Below, piece after piece: positions 7,855 to 16,428 of a DNA stretch of 64,000 bases (the first letter of the stretch is position 1; every line of letters begins with the position of its first letter). The stretch lies in NCBI RefSeq assembly GCF_017916255.1, contig NZ_CP072827.1, forward strand, positions 6,535,501 to 6,599,500, given 5' to 3'. Both the position numbers and the translations under genes were made by a program. This DNA comes from Streptomyces mobaraensis NBRC 13819 = DSM 40847 (lineage in GTDB: Bacteria; Actinomycetota; Actinomycetes; Streptomycetales; Streptomycetaceae). The notes beneath the pieces are model-generated. The model saw only the letters and a program-made list of their open reading frames with translations, was not told where the DNA came from and made no database searches.

Positions 7855-9099
7855 TCAGTCCTTCCCGCCGCCCGCCGGTGTGTGCCGGAACCACCGTGCG
7901 GCCAGTGCCGCCCCCGCTCCCGCCAGTATCGCGCCGCCCGCGAGGGCGAGGCGCAGGTGGCCGGTGGTGACGCCGTCGTGGAAGGCCAGGCCCGCCAGGG
8001 CCGTGCCGCAGGCCGCGCCGGCCAGGCGGCCGAAGGAGAGCTGGGAGGAGGCGCGGCCGTGCAGGCGCCGGGGGACGGAGTTGAGGGCCGCGCGGGACGT
8101 CGAGGGGAACAGCAGGCCCAACCCCGCGCCGAGGAGGACGCCGCCGGGCAGCAGCCAGAGGCCGTGCGGCGCGGTGCCGGGCACGGCGTACGCGGCGCAG
8201 GCCGCCGCGCAGGCGAGGAAGCCGGCGGTCGCCGGGACCCGTTCGCCGTAGCGATCGGTGAGCCGGCCGGCCACCGGGCCCGCCGCGCCGATGCACAGGG
8301 CCACCACCATCGGGGCGAGCGCCGCCCGCAGGATGCCGTAGCCCGCCGCGTGCTGGAGGTACTGCTCGACGAGGTAGAACGAGCCGATCATCACCGCGAA
8401 GGTGAGGGCGGCCACGGCGGACGCGCCGCGGACCGCGCCCATCGGGGGCCGTTCGCCGGGCACCGGCGCCGGGCGGCGGCGGTGTGCGCCCTCCGCCGGG
8501 GACCGTGCCCAGCGCAGGACGCACACCGCCGGCGCCAGCCCCAGCGGAAGCAGCGCCCACCAGTTGGCGCGCCACCCCCATACCTCCGTGAGCACCCCGC
8601 CCAGCAGCGGCCCCACCAGGTTCGACAGCCCCGAGGCCGCCCCCCAGATGCCCAGCGCGGTGCCCCGCCGCTCCGCCGGGAAGCCGGACACCGCCCCGGC
8701 CAGCGCCGCCGGGCTGGCCAGCCCGGCGCCCGCGCCCTGGAGCACCCGGGAAGCGACGAGCACCCCGAACGAGCCCGCGAGCGCGCCCGTCAGGGTGCCC
8801 GCGCAGAACACCGCCAGCCCGGCCAGGGCCACCGCCCCGGGGCCGAACCGGTCCACCAGCCGCCCGCCGGGGAACAACCCCACGGCGTACACCGCGAAGT
8901 ACGTGGTCATCAGCCACGCGGCGGTCCCCGCCGAGACGTCGAACGCCGAGCCGACCGACGGCAGGGCGACGGCGACGATCGTCCCGTCGGCCTGGAGCAG
9001 CGCGGCGGTGGCGGTGTAGACGGCGAGCCGGTTCCAGGCGGCGCGCGGCACGGCGGGGCGCCGCACACCGGCGCCCGCCGCGCCCGCGGTATCGGTCAT
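7855..9099 (-). CDS. MFS transporter, drug-export type
   Basis: 414 residues, almost entirely hydrophobic, about 12 membrane helices. Motif A appears as GGRLVDRFG in the loop after helix 2 and a second copy as AGRLTDRYGERVP in the second half. The motif C-like GAGAGLASP in helix 5 is typical of drug:H+ antiporters. It starts 19 bp after the MMPL transporter stop, so they are one operon, presumably under the TetR regulator at 11.4 kb. Substrate unknown; export of a small hydrophobic or amphiphilic molecule is the natural expectation. Confidence 0.9.
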   Translation of the reverse strand: MTDTAGAAGAGVRRPAVPRAAWNRLAVYTATAALLQADGTIVAVALPSVGSAFDVSAGTAAWLMTTYFAVYAVGLFPGGRLVDRFGPGAVALAGLAVFCAGTLTGALAGSFGVLVASRVLQGAGAGLASPAALAGAVSGFPAERRGTALGIWGAASGLSNLVGPLLGGVLTEVWGWRANWWALLPLGLAPAVCVLRWARSPAEGAHRRRPAPVPGERPPMGAVRGASAVAALTFAVMIGSFYLVEQYLQHAAGYGILRAALAPMVVALCIGAAGPVAGRLTDRYGERVPATAGFLACAAACAAYAVPGTAPHGLWLLPGGVLLGAGLGLLFPSTSRAALNSVPRRLHGRASSQLSFGRLAGAACGTALAGLAFHDGVTTGHLRLALAGGAILAGAGAALAARWFRHTPAGGGKD

Positions 9100-9118
9100 G
9101 CCGGGTCAACTCCCTTTG

Positions 9119-11323
9119 TCAGTCGGCCGGATCGGGGACCGCCGCCGCGGCCGGCGCCGTGCGCCGCGCGGGCCACCACGCCTTCTCGCCCAGCAGGTAC
9201 GTGACCGCCGGCACCAGGACCACCCGCACCAGGACGGTGTCGAGCAGCACGCCCAGCGCCACCGTGAAGCCGAGCTGGAAGAGCATCACCAGCGGCAGGA
9301 TCATCAGGATCGAGAAGGTGCCCGCAAGCACCAGGCTCGCACTGGTGATCACCGATCCGGTGCTGAGCAGGGCGGTGCGCACGGCGGTGCGGGTGTCGTG
9401 GGCGCGGGCGTCCTCGCGGACCCGTGCCATGAGGAAGATGTTGTAGTCGACGCCCAGCGCGACCAGGAAGAGGAACGCGAACGTCGGCATCACGGGGTTG
9501 ACGCCGTGCTGCCCCAGCAGGTCCCGGAAGACGAACATCGAGATCCCGAGCGCCCCGAAGAACGACACGACGACCGTGGCGATGAGGTACAGCGGTGCCA
9601 CCACCGCCCGCAGCAGCGCCACCAGCACCAGCATGATGATGGCCAGGACCAGCGGCACCAGGATCCGCAGGTCGCGGTCGGCGGCGTGCTTGGTGTCGAG
9701 CTGCACGGCCGGGTCGCCGCCCACCACCGCCCGTACCCCGGACGGGAGTCCGGAGGACAGCGCGTGCCGGACGTCGGCCACCCGGTCGAGCCCCTTCGCG
9801 TCGTACGGGTCGGTGTCGAGGACGGCCTGGAGCCGGCCCGCCCGGCCGTCCTCCGACCGGACGCGCTGGGGCGCGACCGAGGCGATGTCCGGCACCGAGC
9901 GCACCCGGGCGGCGGCCCCGGCGAGGTCAGCGTCGGACAGCGGGCCGTCGGCGCGTTCCACGACGACCGTCAGGGGCGCGGCGGTTCCGGCGGGGAAGGC
10001 GTCGGAGAGGGTGCGGTAGCCGGCGGCGGACGACGTCGGTTCGCGGAAGGCGTGCAGCAGGCTCATGTCGTCCACGGACCGGGTCAGCCCGGTCGCGCCC
10101 GCGGCGAAGAACAGCAGCGTCGCGGCCGTCGCCCACCACGGCCGGCGGAACACCGCCCGCGCCGTGCGCTCCCAGGCGCGGCCGATCGCACCGGGACCGG
10201 CCGCCCCCTGCCGCGCGCGGACGCGGCGCAGCAGGGCGCGCGGGCCGATCAGCGCCAGCAGCGCGGGCATCAGCGTGAACGTGGAGAGCAGCACGCTCGC
10301 GGTCCCGATGATGCCGACCGGGCCCAGCACCCGGGTGGAGCCGAGGTCGGCGGCGAAGAGGGCGGACAGCGAGGCCATCACCGTCAGCCCGCTGAAGAAG
10401 ACGGTGGGCCACACCCGCCGCACGGCGCGGCGCAGGGCGGGCCAGGCGGCGGACGGGTCCGCGGCCAGCTCCTCCTGGTAACGGGCCGTCATCAGCAGGC
10501 AGTAGTCGGTGCCGGCGCCGAACATCAGGATCAGCATCAGCGACGTGGCCTGGCTGTTGACGAGCAGCCCGGCGTGCGCGGCCAACGCGTAGACGATTCC
10601 GGCGGCCAGGACGTAGGCGAAGCTCACGACGACGAGCGGCACGAACGCCAGCAGCGGGGAACGATAGACGATCAGCAGGAGGACGAGGACCAGGACGGCG
10701 GTCGCCGCCAGCAGCCGGAAGTCGACGTCGCTGAAGACGGCGATGGCGTCGGCGCTGATCCCGGCCGGGCCGGTGACGTCGGTGGTCACGCCCGACGGCG
10801 GGTGGAGGGCGTCGCGCAGCGCGTCGACCGTCTCGCGGACCTTCTTGCCGCCGGTCGCGGTGACCGGGACGACCGTCACGGCCACCGAGCCGTCCGCCGA
10901 GACCAGCCCGGGGACGGGCCGGCCGCCGGCGGTGAAGGGGGCGACGGGCGCCTGGGTGCCGGGTACGGTACGCAGCCGCGTGGCCTCGGCGACGACCGCG
11001 TCCCGGTCGGCGGGGGTCAGCCCGCCGGGGCGGCGCTGGACGACCAGGGCCGGGCGGGTGTCGCCGTCGGGGAAGCGGTCCTTGAGGAACCGGGACACCT
11101 CGGCGGACGGCGCCGAGTCGGGCAGGAAGGCGGCGGCGTTGTTGCTCGTGACGCTCTGCAGCTTGCCCTGGAACGGGCTGAGCAGGCCGGCGAGCAGCAG
11201 CCAGGCGACCACCACCAGCCAGAGGAGCAGGCGCGGCCGGGCGCCGGAGGCGGGTGGCGCCGAAGGCGCGGTCTTCCGGTCGGGCCCGCTCCGCTGACGC
11301 CCGGCCTTCGCTTCGCTACGCAC
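9119..11323 (-). CDS. MMPL-family (RND-type) transporter
   Basis: About 734 residues with the tandem MMPL architecture: one N-terminal helix (LLLWLVVVAWLLLAG), a large extracytoplasmic domain, five helices, then a second loop and five more helices. Typical pieces are LMFGAGTDYCLLMTARYQEE and its counterpart LGVDYNIFLMARVREDA. These proteins use proton motive force to export lipids, siderophores or antibiotics. GTG at 11321-11323 was preferred because a plausible promoter and operator lie at 11386-11419, upstream of it; an upstream TTG at 11402-11404 would put coding sequence across that promoter. Co-transcribed with the MFS gene. Confidence 0.9.
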   Translation of the reverse strand: MRSEAKAGRQRSGPDRKTAPSAPPASGARPRLLLWLVVVAWLLLAGLLSPFQGKLQSVTSNNAAAFLPDSAPSAEVSRFLKDRFPDGDTRPALVVQRRPGGLTPADRDAVVAEATRLRTVPGTQAPVAPFTAGGRPVPGLVSADGSVAVTVVPVTATGGKKVRETVDALRDALHPPSGVTTDVTGPAGISADAIAVFSDVDFRLLAATAVLVLVLLLIVYRSPLLAFVPLVVVSFAYVLAAGIVYALAAHAGLLVNSQATSLMLILMFGAGTDYCLLMTARYQEELAADPSAAWPALRRAVRRVWPTVFFSGLTVMASLSALFAADLGSTRVLGPVGIIGTASVLLSTFTLMPALLALIGPRALLRRVRARQGAAGPGAIGRAWERTARAVFRRPWWATAATLLFFAAGATGLTRSVDDMSLLHAFREPTSSAAGYRTLSDAFPAGTAAPLTVVVERADGPLSDADLAGAAARVRSVPDIASVAPQRVRSEDGRAGRLQAVLDTDPYDAKGLDRVADVRHALSSGLPSGVRAVVGGDPAVQLDTKHAADRDLRILVPLVLAIIMLVLVALLRAVVAPLYLIATVVVSFFGALGISMFVFRDLLGQHGVNPVMPTFAFLFLVALGVDYNIFLMARVREDARAHDTRTAVRTALLSTGSVITSASLVLAGTFSILMILPLVMLFQLGFTVALGVLLDTVLVRVVLVPAVTYLLGEKAWWPARRTAPAAAAVPDPAD

Positions 11324-11385
11324 TGCATCACCGCATTCGGGGTCTAATCTGGGGCCTCGGCTCGGGGCCTCAACAGTCCCGCCAG

Positions 11386-11419
11386 ATAGTAGACCAAGCG
11401 CCAAGGCTTAGACACCTTG
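11386..11419 (-). promoter_or_regulatory. promoter and TetR-type operator for the MMPL/MFS operon
   Basis: On the minus strand, TGTCTA (11409-11414) and TACTAT (11386-11391) are spaced 17 bp and fit a -35/-10 pair. An inverted repeat CAAGG-8-CCTTG (11402-11419) covers the -35 hexamer and lies just upstream of the TetR gene's AAGGAGG. Binding here could control both directions. Confidence 0.45.
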
Positions 11420-11432
11420 TCAAGGAGGGTGA

Positions 11433-12107
11433 GTGGACACCGAACGACCCGATGCGGCGGCCGGCCGTTCCGGTTCCGGATGGAACCGGATGGTCGCCCT
11501 GCACAAGGAACAACTGCGCGCCGCCATCGGGGAGGCCGCGGTGCAGATCGCGGCCGAGCAGGGCCTGGCCGGCACCACCATGTCGAAGATCGCGGAACGG
11601 GCCGGCGTCTCCCGGGCCACCGCCTACAACTACTTCAAGGACGTCGAGCACGTCCTGCTGTCGGTGGTCAGCGACGAGGTCGACAGCTTCTACGGGCGGC
11701 TGCGCGAGCGGCTGGACGGCGTCCACGGCCCCCGGGCCCGGCTGGAGGCGTTCCTCACGGCCCACCTGGAGTACTTCGCGCGCCCCGAACGCCGGTCCGG
11801 GGCCCTGCAGTTGCAGGCCCTCGGCATCAGCCCGACCAGACGGGAGCGGATGGCCGCCCACACCGACCGGCTGCGCGCCCTCCTCTCCGAGGTGCTGGAG
11901 AGCGGCCGGGCGGAGGGCGTCTTCGACGAGCGCGTCAGCCCCGACCGGCACGCCGAACTCCTGATGCACCTGCTCTCGGCCGCCCGCGGCCAGGTGCTCA
12001 GGGGCGACGTGCCGGTCGCGACGCTCGCCGCCGACCTGCTGCTGCTCGTCGAGAACGGGCTGTGTCAGGACGGCCCGTCCGAGGCGGCCGGGCGGGGGCG
12101 CGCGTAG
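11433..12107 (+). CDS. TetR/AcrR-family transcriptional regulator
   Basis: 224 residues. The N-terminal helix-turn-helix is clear: IAAEQGLAGTTMSKIAERAG followed by VSRATAYNYFKD at about residues 40-75. The C-terminal ligand domain is helical and ends in an unstructured tail. GTG at 11433 follows AAGGAGG by 4 bases. It is divergent from the MMPL/MFS export operon, the standard arrangement for a repressor that releases when the exported compound binds. Its last 43 bp overlap the convergent 12065 gene. Confidence 0.92.
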   Translation: MDTERPDAAAGRSGSGWNRMVALHKEQLRAAIGEAAVQIAAEQGLAGTTMSKIAERAGVSRATAYNYFKDVEHVLLSVVSDEVDSFYGRLRERLDGVHGPRARLEAFLTAHLEYFARPERRSGALQLQALGISPTRRERMAAHTDRLRALLSEVLESGRAEGVFDERVSPDRHAELLMHLLSAARGQVLRGDVPVATLAADLLLLVENGLCQDGPSEAAGRGRA

Positions 12108-12610
12108 CGGAAGACGCAGACGTGGTGCCCGTCCGTCTGCCGGCGCAGGCTCTCGGCCGACATCTCGGGGAAGGCCCGCCGGGTCGCCTCGAAGTCGAGC
12201 TCGCAGAGGACGGGCCGCGGCTCGCTCAGCCCGATGTCCTCGGCCGCGGTCAGGCACATGCAGGTCCGGCACACCTCCATGACCACGTCCTCGTCGTCCG
12301 TCGAGACGTCGATCGCCTCCTCCAGGAAGCCCATGGCCGCGAACCGGGGGAGGGCTTTGCCGAACCCCTCGGCGAGCGAACACCCCGTGATCAGCGGCCC
12401 CATCCGGGCCGCCTGGCGCTCGGGATACCCGTCGAGCAGCACCTCCCGCGCCTCCTCCGGTCCGCGCTCCGCCTCCAGTTCGAGGTAGCGGCGCAGGCGG
12501 TCGCCGAGCATCCGGCGCGTCTGCGCCCGCTTGTCGGCGCCGTCACCGCTCCCGGCGGCCGGACCGGTCGGTGCCGTCGGTGCGGAGGGGGTCCGGGTCG
12601 TGTCGGTCAC
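12065..12610 (-). CDS. cysteine-rich protein resembling the L-2-amino-thiazoline-4-carboxylate hydrolase family
   Basis: 181 residues, last gene of the hemH-hemG arm. After a Pro/Thr-rich N-terminus the core is helical, then comes a Cys-rich block EVCRTCMCLTAAEDIG, VLCELDFEATRRAFPEMSAE and a C-terminal HHVCVFRYARP. The arrangement Cys...LC-E-D...G-x-x-x-C-x-F-R-Y resembles the L-2-amino-thiazoline-4-carboxylic acid hydrolase family, whose members include uncharacterised homologues unrelated to thiazoline degradation. GTG at 12608-12610 follows GAGGAG, and its first 68 bp overlap the hemG tail, so translation is coupled. Inside a heme cluster, the cysteines and His could bind metal, heme or a porphyrin; that is inference. 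Confidence 0.6.
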   Translation of the reverse strand: MTDTTRTPSAPTAPTGPAAGSGDGADKRAQTRRMLGDRLRRYLELEAERGPEEAREVLLDGYPERQAARMGPLITGCSLAEGFGKALPRFAAMGFLEEAIDVSTDDEDVVMEVCRTCMCLTAAEDIGLSEPRPVLCELDFEATRRAFPEMSAESLRRQTDGHHVCVFRYARPRPAASDGPS

Positions 12611-14090
12611 GCTGCTTCTCCTCGTGTCGGGGGAGGGGTCGGGGGGTGTGGTGCGGGGTGTCGTCCCGCGGGCCGGGGGCTCCGCCCCGGGAAAGCGGTG
12701 CCGGGACCGCCGCGCGCAGCGCGGTCAGCACCTCCGACGCCGCCCGCCGGGCGTCGCGGACGCACTCGTTGACCGCGACGCCGTGGTACGCGGCGCCCGC
12801 CAGATGCAGTCCGGGCACACCGGCGACGGCGTCCAGCAGCGCGCGCACCCGCGCGCCGTGCCCCGGCGTGTACTGCGGGATCGCCTCGGGCCAGACGTGG
12901 TCGTGCCGGAACTCCGGCCCCGCCGCCGGGCCGAACAGCGCGGTGACGTCGCGGTGCACCGCGGCCACCGCCTCGTCCGCGTCCAGCTCCGCGAACCCCG
13001 GGTCCTCGGCGCCGCCCGCGAAGGCGCGCAGCAGGACGCCGTCGGGCGGCGCGCAGTCGGGGAAGACGACGGACGCGTGGACGACGCCGAGGATCCTCGT
13101 GGGCTCCGGCGGCACCGTCAGATAGCCGAAGCCGCGCGGCAGGACGGCCAGGTCGCGCCGCCGGTAGCCGACGGACACCACGCGCACCGGCGCGTACCGC
13201 ACCCCCGCCAAGGTCCGTGCGGGGCCGGGAAGTCGCGGCGCCAGCAGCCGCGCGGCGGCGGGGGCGGGCACGGTGACGACGACGTGGTCGGCGCGGACCG
13301 GCTCGTGCCCCGCCGTCTCCACCAGCCAGCCGCCGTCCGGCCCGGGGGCGGGCCGCAGGGCGGTCACCGGGCGTCCCGTCAGCAGCCGTTCGCCGAGCCG
13401 CCGCGTCAGGGCGTCCACCAGCACCCGCATGCCGCCGTCGGCGAAGCCGGTCAGCCGCGGGGGCGGTCCCGCGCGGCCCGCGGCGCGGAGCAGCCGGCCG
13501 CGCAGGGCGGCCAGCAGCAGGCCGCCGCGGTCGCGTTCGAGCGCCCTGATCCGCGGGAAGGCCGCGTCCAGACTGGTCGTCCAGGGGTCGCCGGAGGTGA
13601 CGCCGTGCACCAGCGGCGCCGCCAGCAGGGCGGCGGCCCGCGAGCCGAACCGCCGGGCGAGGAAGGCGTGCACGGTCTCCTCCCCGGCCGCTGGGCGGAC
13701 CAGCGGCTCGGCCAGGACGCGGGCCTTCGCCGCGGGGCCCAGCAGCGGGCTGGCGGCGAACGAGGCGGCGCCGAGCGGCAGCGGCAGCAGCCGGCCGCCG
13801 CGCAGCAGGAACCGCTCCCGGGCGGCGTCCGCGGCCGGCCGCAGCCGGGGGCCGAGCCCCAGCGCGTCGGCCAGGGCGCGGGTGTCGGCGCCGTTGTCGA
13901 GGAAGCCGTTGGGGCCCAGATCGACGGTGTAGCCGTCGGCGCGGTGGCGGGCGATCTTCCCGCCGGCGACGGGCTCCGCCTCCAGGACCGTCACCTCCGC
14001 GCCGGGGAGCGCGGACAGCACCTCGACGGCGGCGGTCAGCCCGGTGATCCCGGCGCCGACGACGGCGACGCGCGGGCGTGCCCCGGTCAC
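12543..14090 (-). CDS. hemG: protoporphyrinogen/coproporphyrinogen oxidase (HemG/HemY/CgoX type)
   Basis: 515 residues. The Rossmann FAD motif is RVAVVGAGITGLTAAVEVL at the very start, followed by GGKIARHRADGYTVDLGPNGF, the substrate/FAD segments typical of HemY-type oxidases, and the C-terminal FAD contact GLHLAGAAYHGVAVNECVRDA. It catalyses six-electron oxidation of a porphyrinogen to a porphyrin with O2. With HemF in the same cluster the likely substrate is protoporphyrinogen IX. GTG at 14088-14090 overlaps the hemH stop by 4 bp. A tail of about 50 Pro/Arg/Asp-rich residues after ASEVLTALRAA is unusual and may be translated intergenic-repeat sequence. Confidence 0.9.
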   Translation of the reverse strand: MTGARPRVAVVGAGITGLTAAVEVLSALPGAEVTVLEAEPVAGGKIARHRADGYTVDLGPNGFLDNGADTRALADALGLGPRLRPAADAARERFLLRGGRLLPLPLGAASFAASPLLGPAAKARVLAEPLVRPAAGEETVHAFLARRFGSRAAALLAAPLVHGVTSGDPWTTSLDAAFPRIRALERDRGGLLLAALRGRLLRAAGRAGPPPRLTGFADGGMRVLVDALTRRLGERLLTGRPVTALRPAPGPDGGWLVETAGHEPVRADHVVVTVPAPAAARLLAPRLPGPARTLAGVRYAPVRVVSVGYRRRDLAVLPRGFGYLTVPPEPTRILGVVHASVVFPDCAPPDGVLLRAFAGGAEDPGFAELDADEAVAAVHRDVTALFGPAAGPEFRHDHVWPEAIPQYTPGHGARVRALLDAVAGVPGLHLAGAAYHGVAVNECVRDARRAASEVLTALRAAVPAPLSRGGAPGPRDDTPHHTPRPLPRHEEKQRDRHDPDPLRTDGTDRSGRRER

Positions 14091-15241
14091 GGCGCCGCGC
14101 CGGGCGCGGAAGCCCGCCCGTTCCCGGCCGGATCGGGCCCGGTCGGACCGAGTGCGGCCGGACCGGGCCCGACCGGATTGAGGATCTCCCGGCACGTCGG
14201 ATCCGCGCACCCCGCGCAGCGCAGCCCGAACTGCGGTCCGCAGGGGATTCCTGCGGCCAGATGGTCGGCGACCACCTGCGCCATGGCGTCCAGGAAGAGC
14301 GGGTCGTCATTGGGCGCCGGCGCCCGCCGGAACCGTGCGACACCGGCCTCCTCGGCGGCCTCCGCGAACTCGACGTCAATTTCCGACAGCGTATCCAGAT
14401 GGTCAGTGGTGAAAATGATTCCCACTATCAGGATATTGCGCCGCCCCTGTTTTCCGAGGGACCGAATGACGGATTCCGTGTTCGGCCCCTGCCATGTCAC
14501 CGGCCCGACGTCGGCCTGAAAGCACAGCACGTGCTCCTGGCGGTCGCCGAGCTCCCGCATCACATCGCGAACGGTTCCCGCCACTTCCTGAAGATAAGGG
14601 TCCCCTCTGTTGATCACGCGCTGTGGAAGGGAGTGCGCGCTGAACAGCACCACGACGTCGTCCCGCTCGGATTCCGGGAATTCCGCCAGTCCCTCGCGCA
14701 CCTTCGCCGCCATGGCCTGCACATACGCCGGATGCGTCGACCAGCGGTCGACGACGCTCCACCGGAAGGCGGTGTCCAGCCGCAGCCGCCGGGCCGACGC
14801 CCACAGCTCGTGCAGACTGGAACCGGTGGTCGAGCAGGAGTACTGCGGGTACTGCGGGAACGCCACGACGCGCCGCACCCCGTCCGCCGCCATCCGGCGC
14901 AGCGCCTGCGCGCTGCTCGGCTCGGTGTAGCGGAAGGCCAGGTAGAAGCGGTGCGGCGCGGTCTGCGGGCTGAGTACGTCGAGCCGCTTGACCAGCCCCT
15001 CACCCTGACGGACCGTCCAGTCGTACAGCGGGGAGCCGCCGCCGATGCCGGCGTAGACCTTCTCCAGCCGAGGGGTGCGCAACCGGGCGATCAGCGGGCC
15101 CAGAGCGGACTGCGCGGGGAGCCGGATGATCTCCCGGTCGCTGAACAGGGAGTGCAGAAAAGGGCCGACCTCGCGCAGCGTACGAGGTCCGCCCAGGTTC
15201 ATCAGGACGACGCCGGTAGGGCTCGGATTCTCATGTTCCAT
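14087..15241 (-). CDS. hemH: ferrochelatase, protoporphyrin type with C-terminal [2Fe-2S]-like cysteines
   Basis: 384 residues. Start GVVLMNLGGPRTLREV is the ferrochelatase signature. The porphyrin-binding loop reads FPQYPQYSCSTTGSS, the catalytic His is in LFSAHSLPQRVINRGDPY, and the acidic residue in IDVEFAEAAEE. QYSCSTTGSS, RNILIVGIIFTTDHLDTL and NRGDPY are much closer to mitochondrial and proteobacterial enzymes than to the coproporphyrin ferrochelatases of Gram-positives. The C-terminus has PCGPQFGLRCAGCADPTC, four cysteines that could ligate a [2Fe-2S] cluster. The gene is locally lower in G+C than its surroundings. ATG 15239-15241 was chosen over an upstream TTG because GGGGGTGG precedes it. 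Confidence 0.95.
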   Translation of the reverse strand: MEHENPSPTGVVLMNLGGPRTLREVGPFLHSLFSDREIIRLPAQSALGPLIARLRTPRLEKVYAGIGGGSPLYDWTVRQGEGLVKRLDVLSPQTAPHRFYLAFRYTEPSSAQALRRMAADGVRRVVAFPQYPQYSCSTTGSSLHELWASARRLRLDTAFRWSVVDRWSTHPAYVQAMAAKVREGLAEFPESERDDVVVLFSAHSLPQRVINRGDPYLQEVAGTVRDVMRELGDRQEHVLCFQADVGPVTWQGPNTESVIRSLGKQGRRNILIVGIIFTTDHLDTLSEIDVEFAEAAEEAGVARFRRAPAPNDDPLFLDAMAQVVADHLAAGIPCGPQFGLRCAGCADPTCREILNPVGPGPAALGPTGPDPAGNGRASAPGAAP

Positions 15242-15268
15242 ATTTCGTCCACCCCCAATCAAGGGGCG

Positions 15269-15310
15269 ATCCTAGACTCGCCCTTGACACTCAAACAAGG
15301 CCCCTAACAG
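15269..15310. promoter_or_regulatory. divergent promoters of the two hem arms with a palindromic site
   Basis: Minus strand: TTGTTT (15293-15298) and TAGGAT (15269-15274), 18 bp apart, facing hemH. Plus strand: TTGACA (15284-15289) and TAACAG (15305-15310), 15 bp apart, facing hemE. They overlap, and between them lies a symmetrical element CCTTGACACTCAAACAAGG with inner TTGA-CAC-TCAA. One regulator bound there could switch both arms together. The region is markedly AT-richer than its neighbours. Confidence 0.5.
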
Positions 15311-15363
15311 ACTGGCCGAGGCATGAATTGGGAACTCTGAATAACGGGGGCTGAGCTTCCGGG

Positions 15364-16428
15364 ATGAGTATTTTCCTCGACGCCGCCGCGGGTAAGGACA
15401 CCCGGCGGGCGCCCATATGGATCATGCGGCAAGCAGGCCGATACCTGCCCGAATACAACGCACTCAAAGAGCGCTACGGCTTCTGGGAGATGTGCCGCGA
15501 TCCCGAGGTCGCGGCCGAGATCACCATGCTGCCCCTGCGGCGGTTTTCCCTCGACGCGGCGATCCTTTTCAGCGACATCATGACGCCGCTCGCCGACATG
15601 GGAGTGGAGATCGAATTCGCCCCCGGCCCGGTGGTCACCCGGCCGGTGCGCACCCTCGCCGACGTACGGCGGCTGCGGGTGCCGGGGCCCGAGGGCACGG
15701 CACCCTTCGTCGCCGACGCCGTCCGCGCCGTGCGCGAGCGCTGCCACGTGCCGCTGATCGGTTTCGCCGGCGCGCCGCTCACCCTCGCCACCTATCTGGT
15801 GGACGCGGGCGGGGCCGCCGACGGCCACGCCGGCTTCCGGGTGTGGCTGCACGCCCAACCCGAGGCCGCCCGGCTGCTGCTGGACCGGCTCACCGACGTC
15901 ACCATTGACTACCTGCGCACGCAGATCGCCGCCGGGGTCCAGGCCGTACAGCTCTTCGACAGCTGGGCCGGGTCCCACGAACCCGCCGTCTACGCGGAGT
16001 TCGGGCTCCCGTACACCCGGCGGGTGCTGGCCGCCCTGGACGACCCGGCGGTGCCGCGCGTCCACTTCGCGGTCGGCGCCCACCACCTGCTCGGCCTCTT
16101 CGCGGACCTGCCCGCCGAGGTCGTCGGCGTCGACTGGCGGACCCCGCTGTCCGCCGCCCGCCGGGCGCTGCCCGGCCGGACCCTCCAGGGCAACCTCGAC
16201 CCGGCCGTCCTCGTCCACCGCCCCGAGGCCCTGGCCGAGCGCGCGCGGGCCGTGCTCCGGGAGGGCCTGGGCGGCCCGCACATCTTCAACCTCGGCCATG
16301 GCATCCGCCCGGACACGCCCGTCGGGCACGTCCAGCGCCTCATCGAGACCGTGCACGGGTTCGACCGGCACGCGGAGGCCGACGGGGCCGGACCGGCCGG
16401 CGACGACGGAAAGGGGGTGCCCGCATGA
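15364..16428 (+). CDS. hemE: uroporphyrinogen decarboxylase
   Basis: 354 residues, normal length. The two family signatures are intact: APIWIMRQAGRYLPEYN near the start with the substrate-anchoring Arg residues, and GFAGAPLTLATYLVD near residue 140. FSDIMTPLADMG carries the catalytic aspartate, and GNLDPAVLV plus FNLGHGIRPDTP close the barrel. It removes four carboxyl groups from uroporphyrinogen III to give coproporphyrinogen III. First gene of the right arm; its TGA overlaps the hemF ATG (ATGA). The ribosome binding site is weak. Confidence 0.96.
   Translation: MSIFLDAAAGKDTRRAPIWIMRQAGRYLPEYNALKERYGFWEMCRDPEVAAEITMLPLRRFSLDAAILFSDIMTPLADMGVEIEFAPGPVVTRPVRTLADVRRLRVPGPEGTAPFVADAVRAVRERCHVPLIGFAGAPLTLATYLVDAGGAADGHAGFRVWLHAQPEAARLLLDRLTDVTIDYLRTQIAAGVQAVQLFDSWAGSHEPAVYAEFGLPYTRRVLAALDDPAVPRVHFAVGAHHLLGLFADLPAEVVGVDWRTPLSAARRALPGRTLQGNLDPAVLVHRPEALAERARAVLREGLGGPHIFNLGHGIRPDTPVGHVQRLIETVHGFDRHAEADGAGPAGDDGKGVPA

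Noticed and set aside
4073..9109. A 1678-codon minus-strand open frame
   Set aside because: Only its last 599 codons are a protein (the ThDP enzyme). The rest runs antisense or out of frame through the F420-type, kinase and MFS genes and reflects high G+C.
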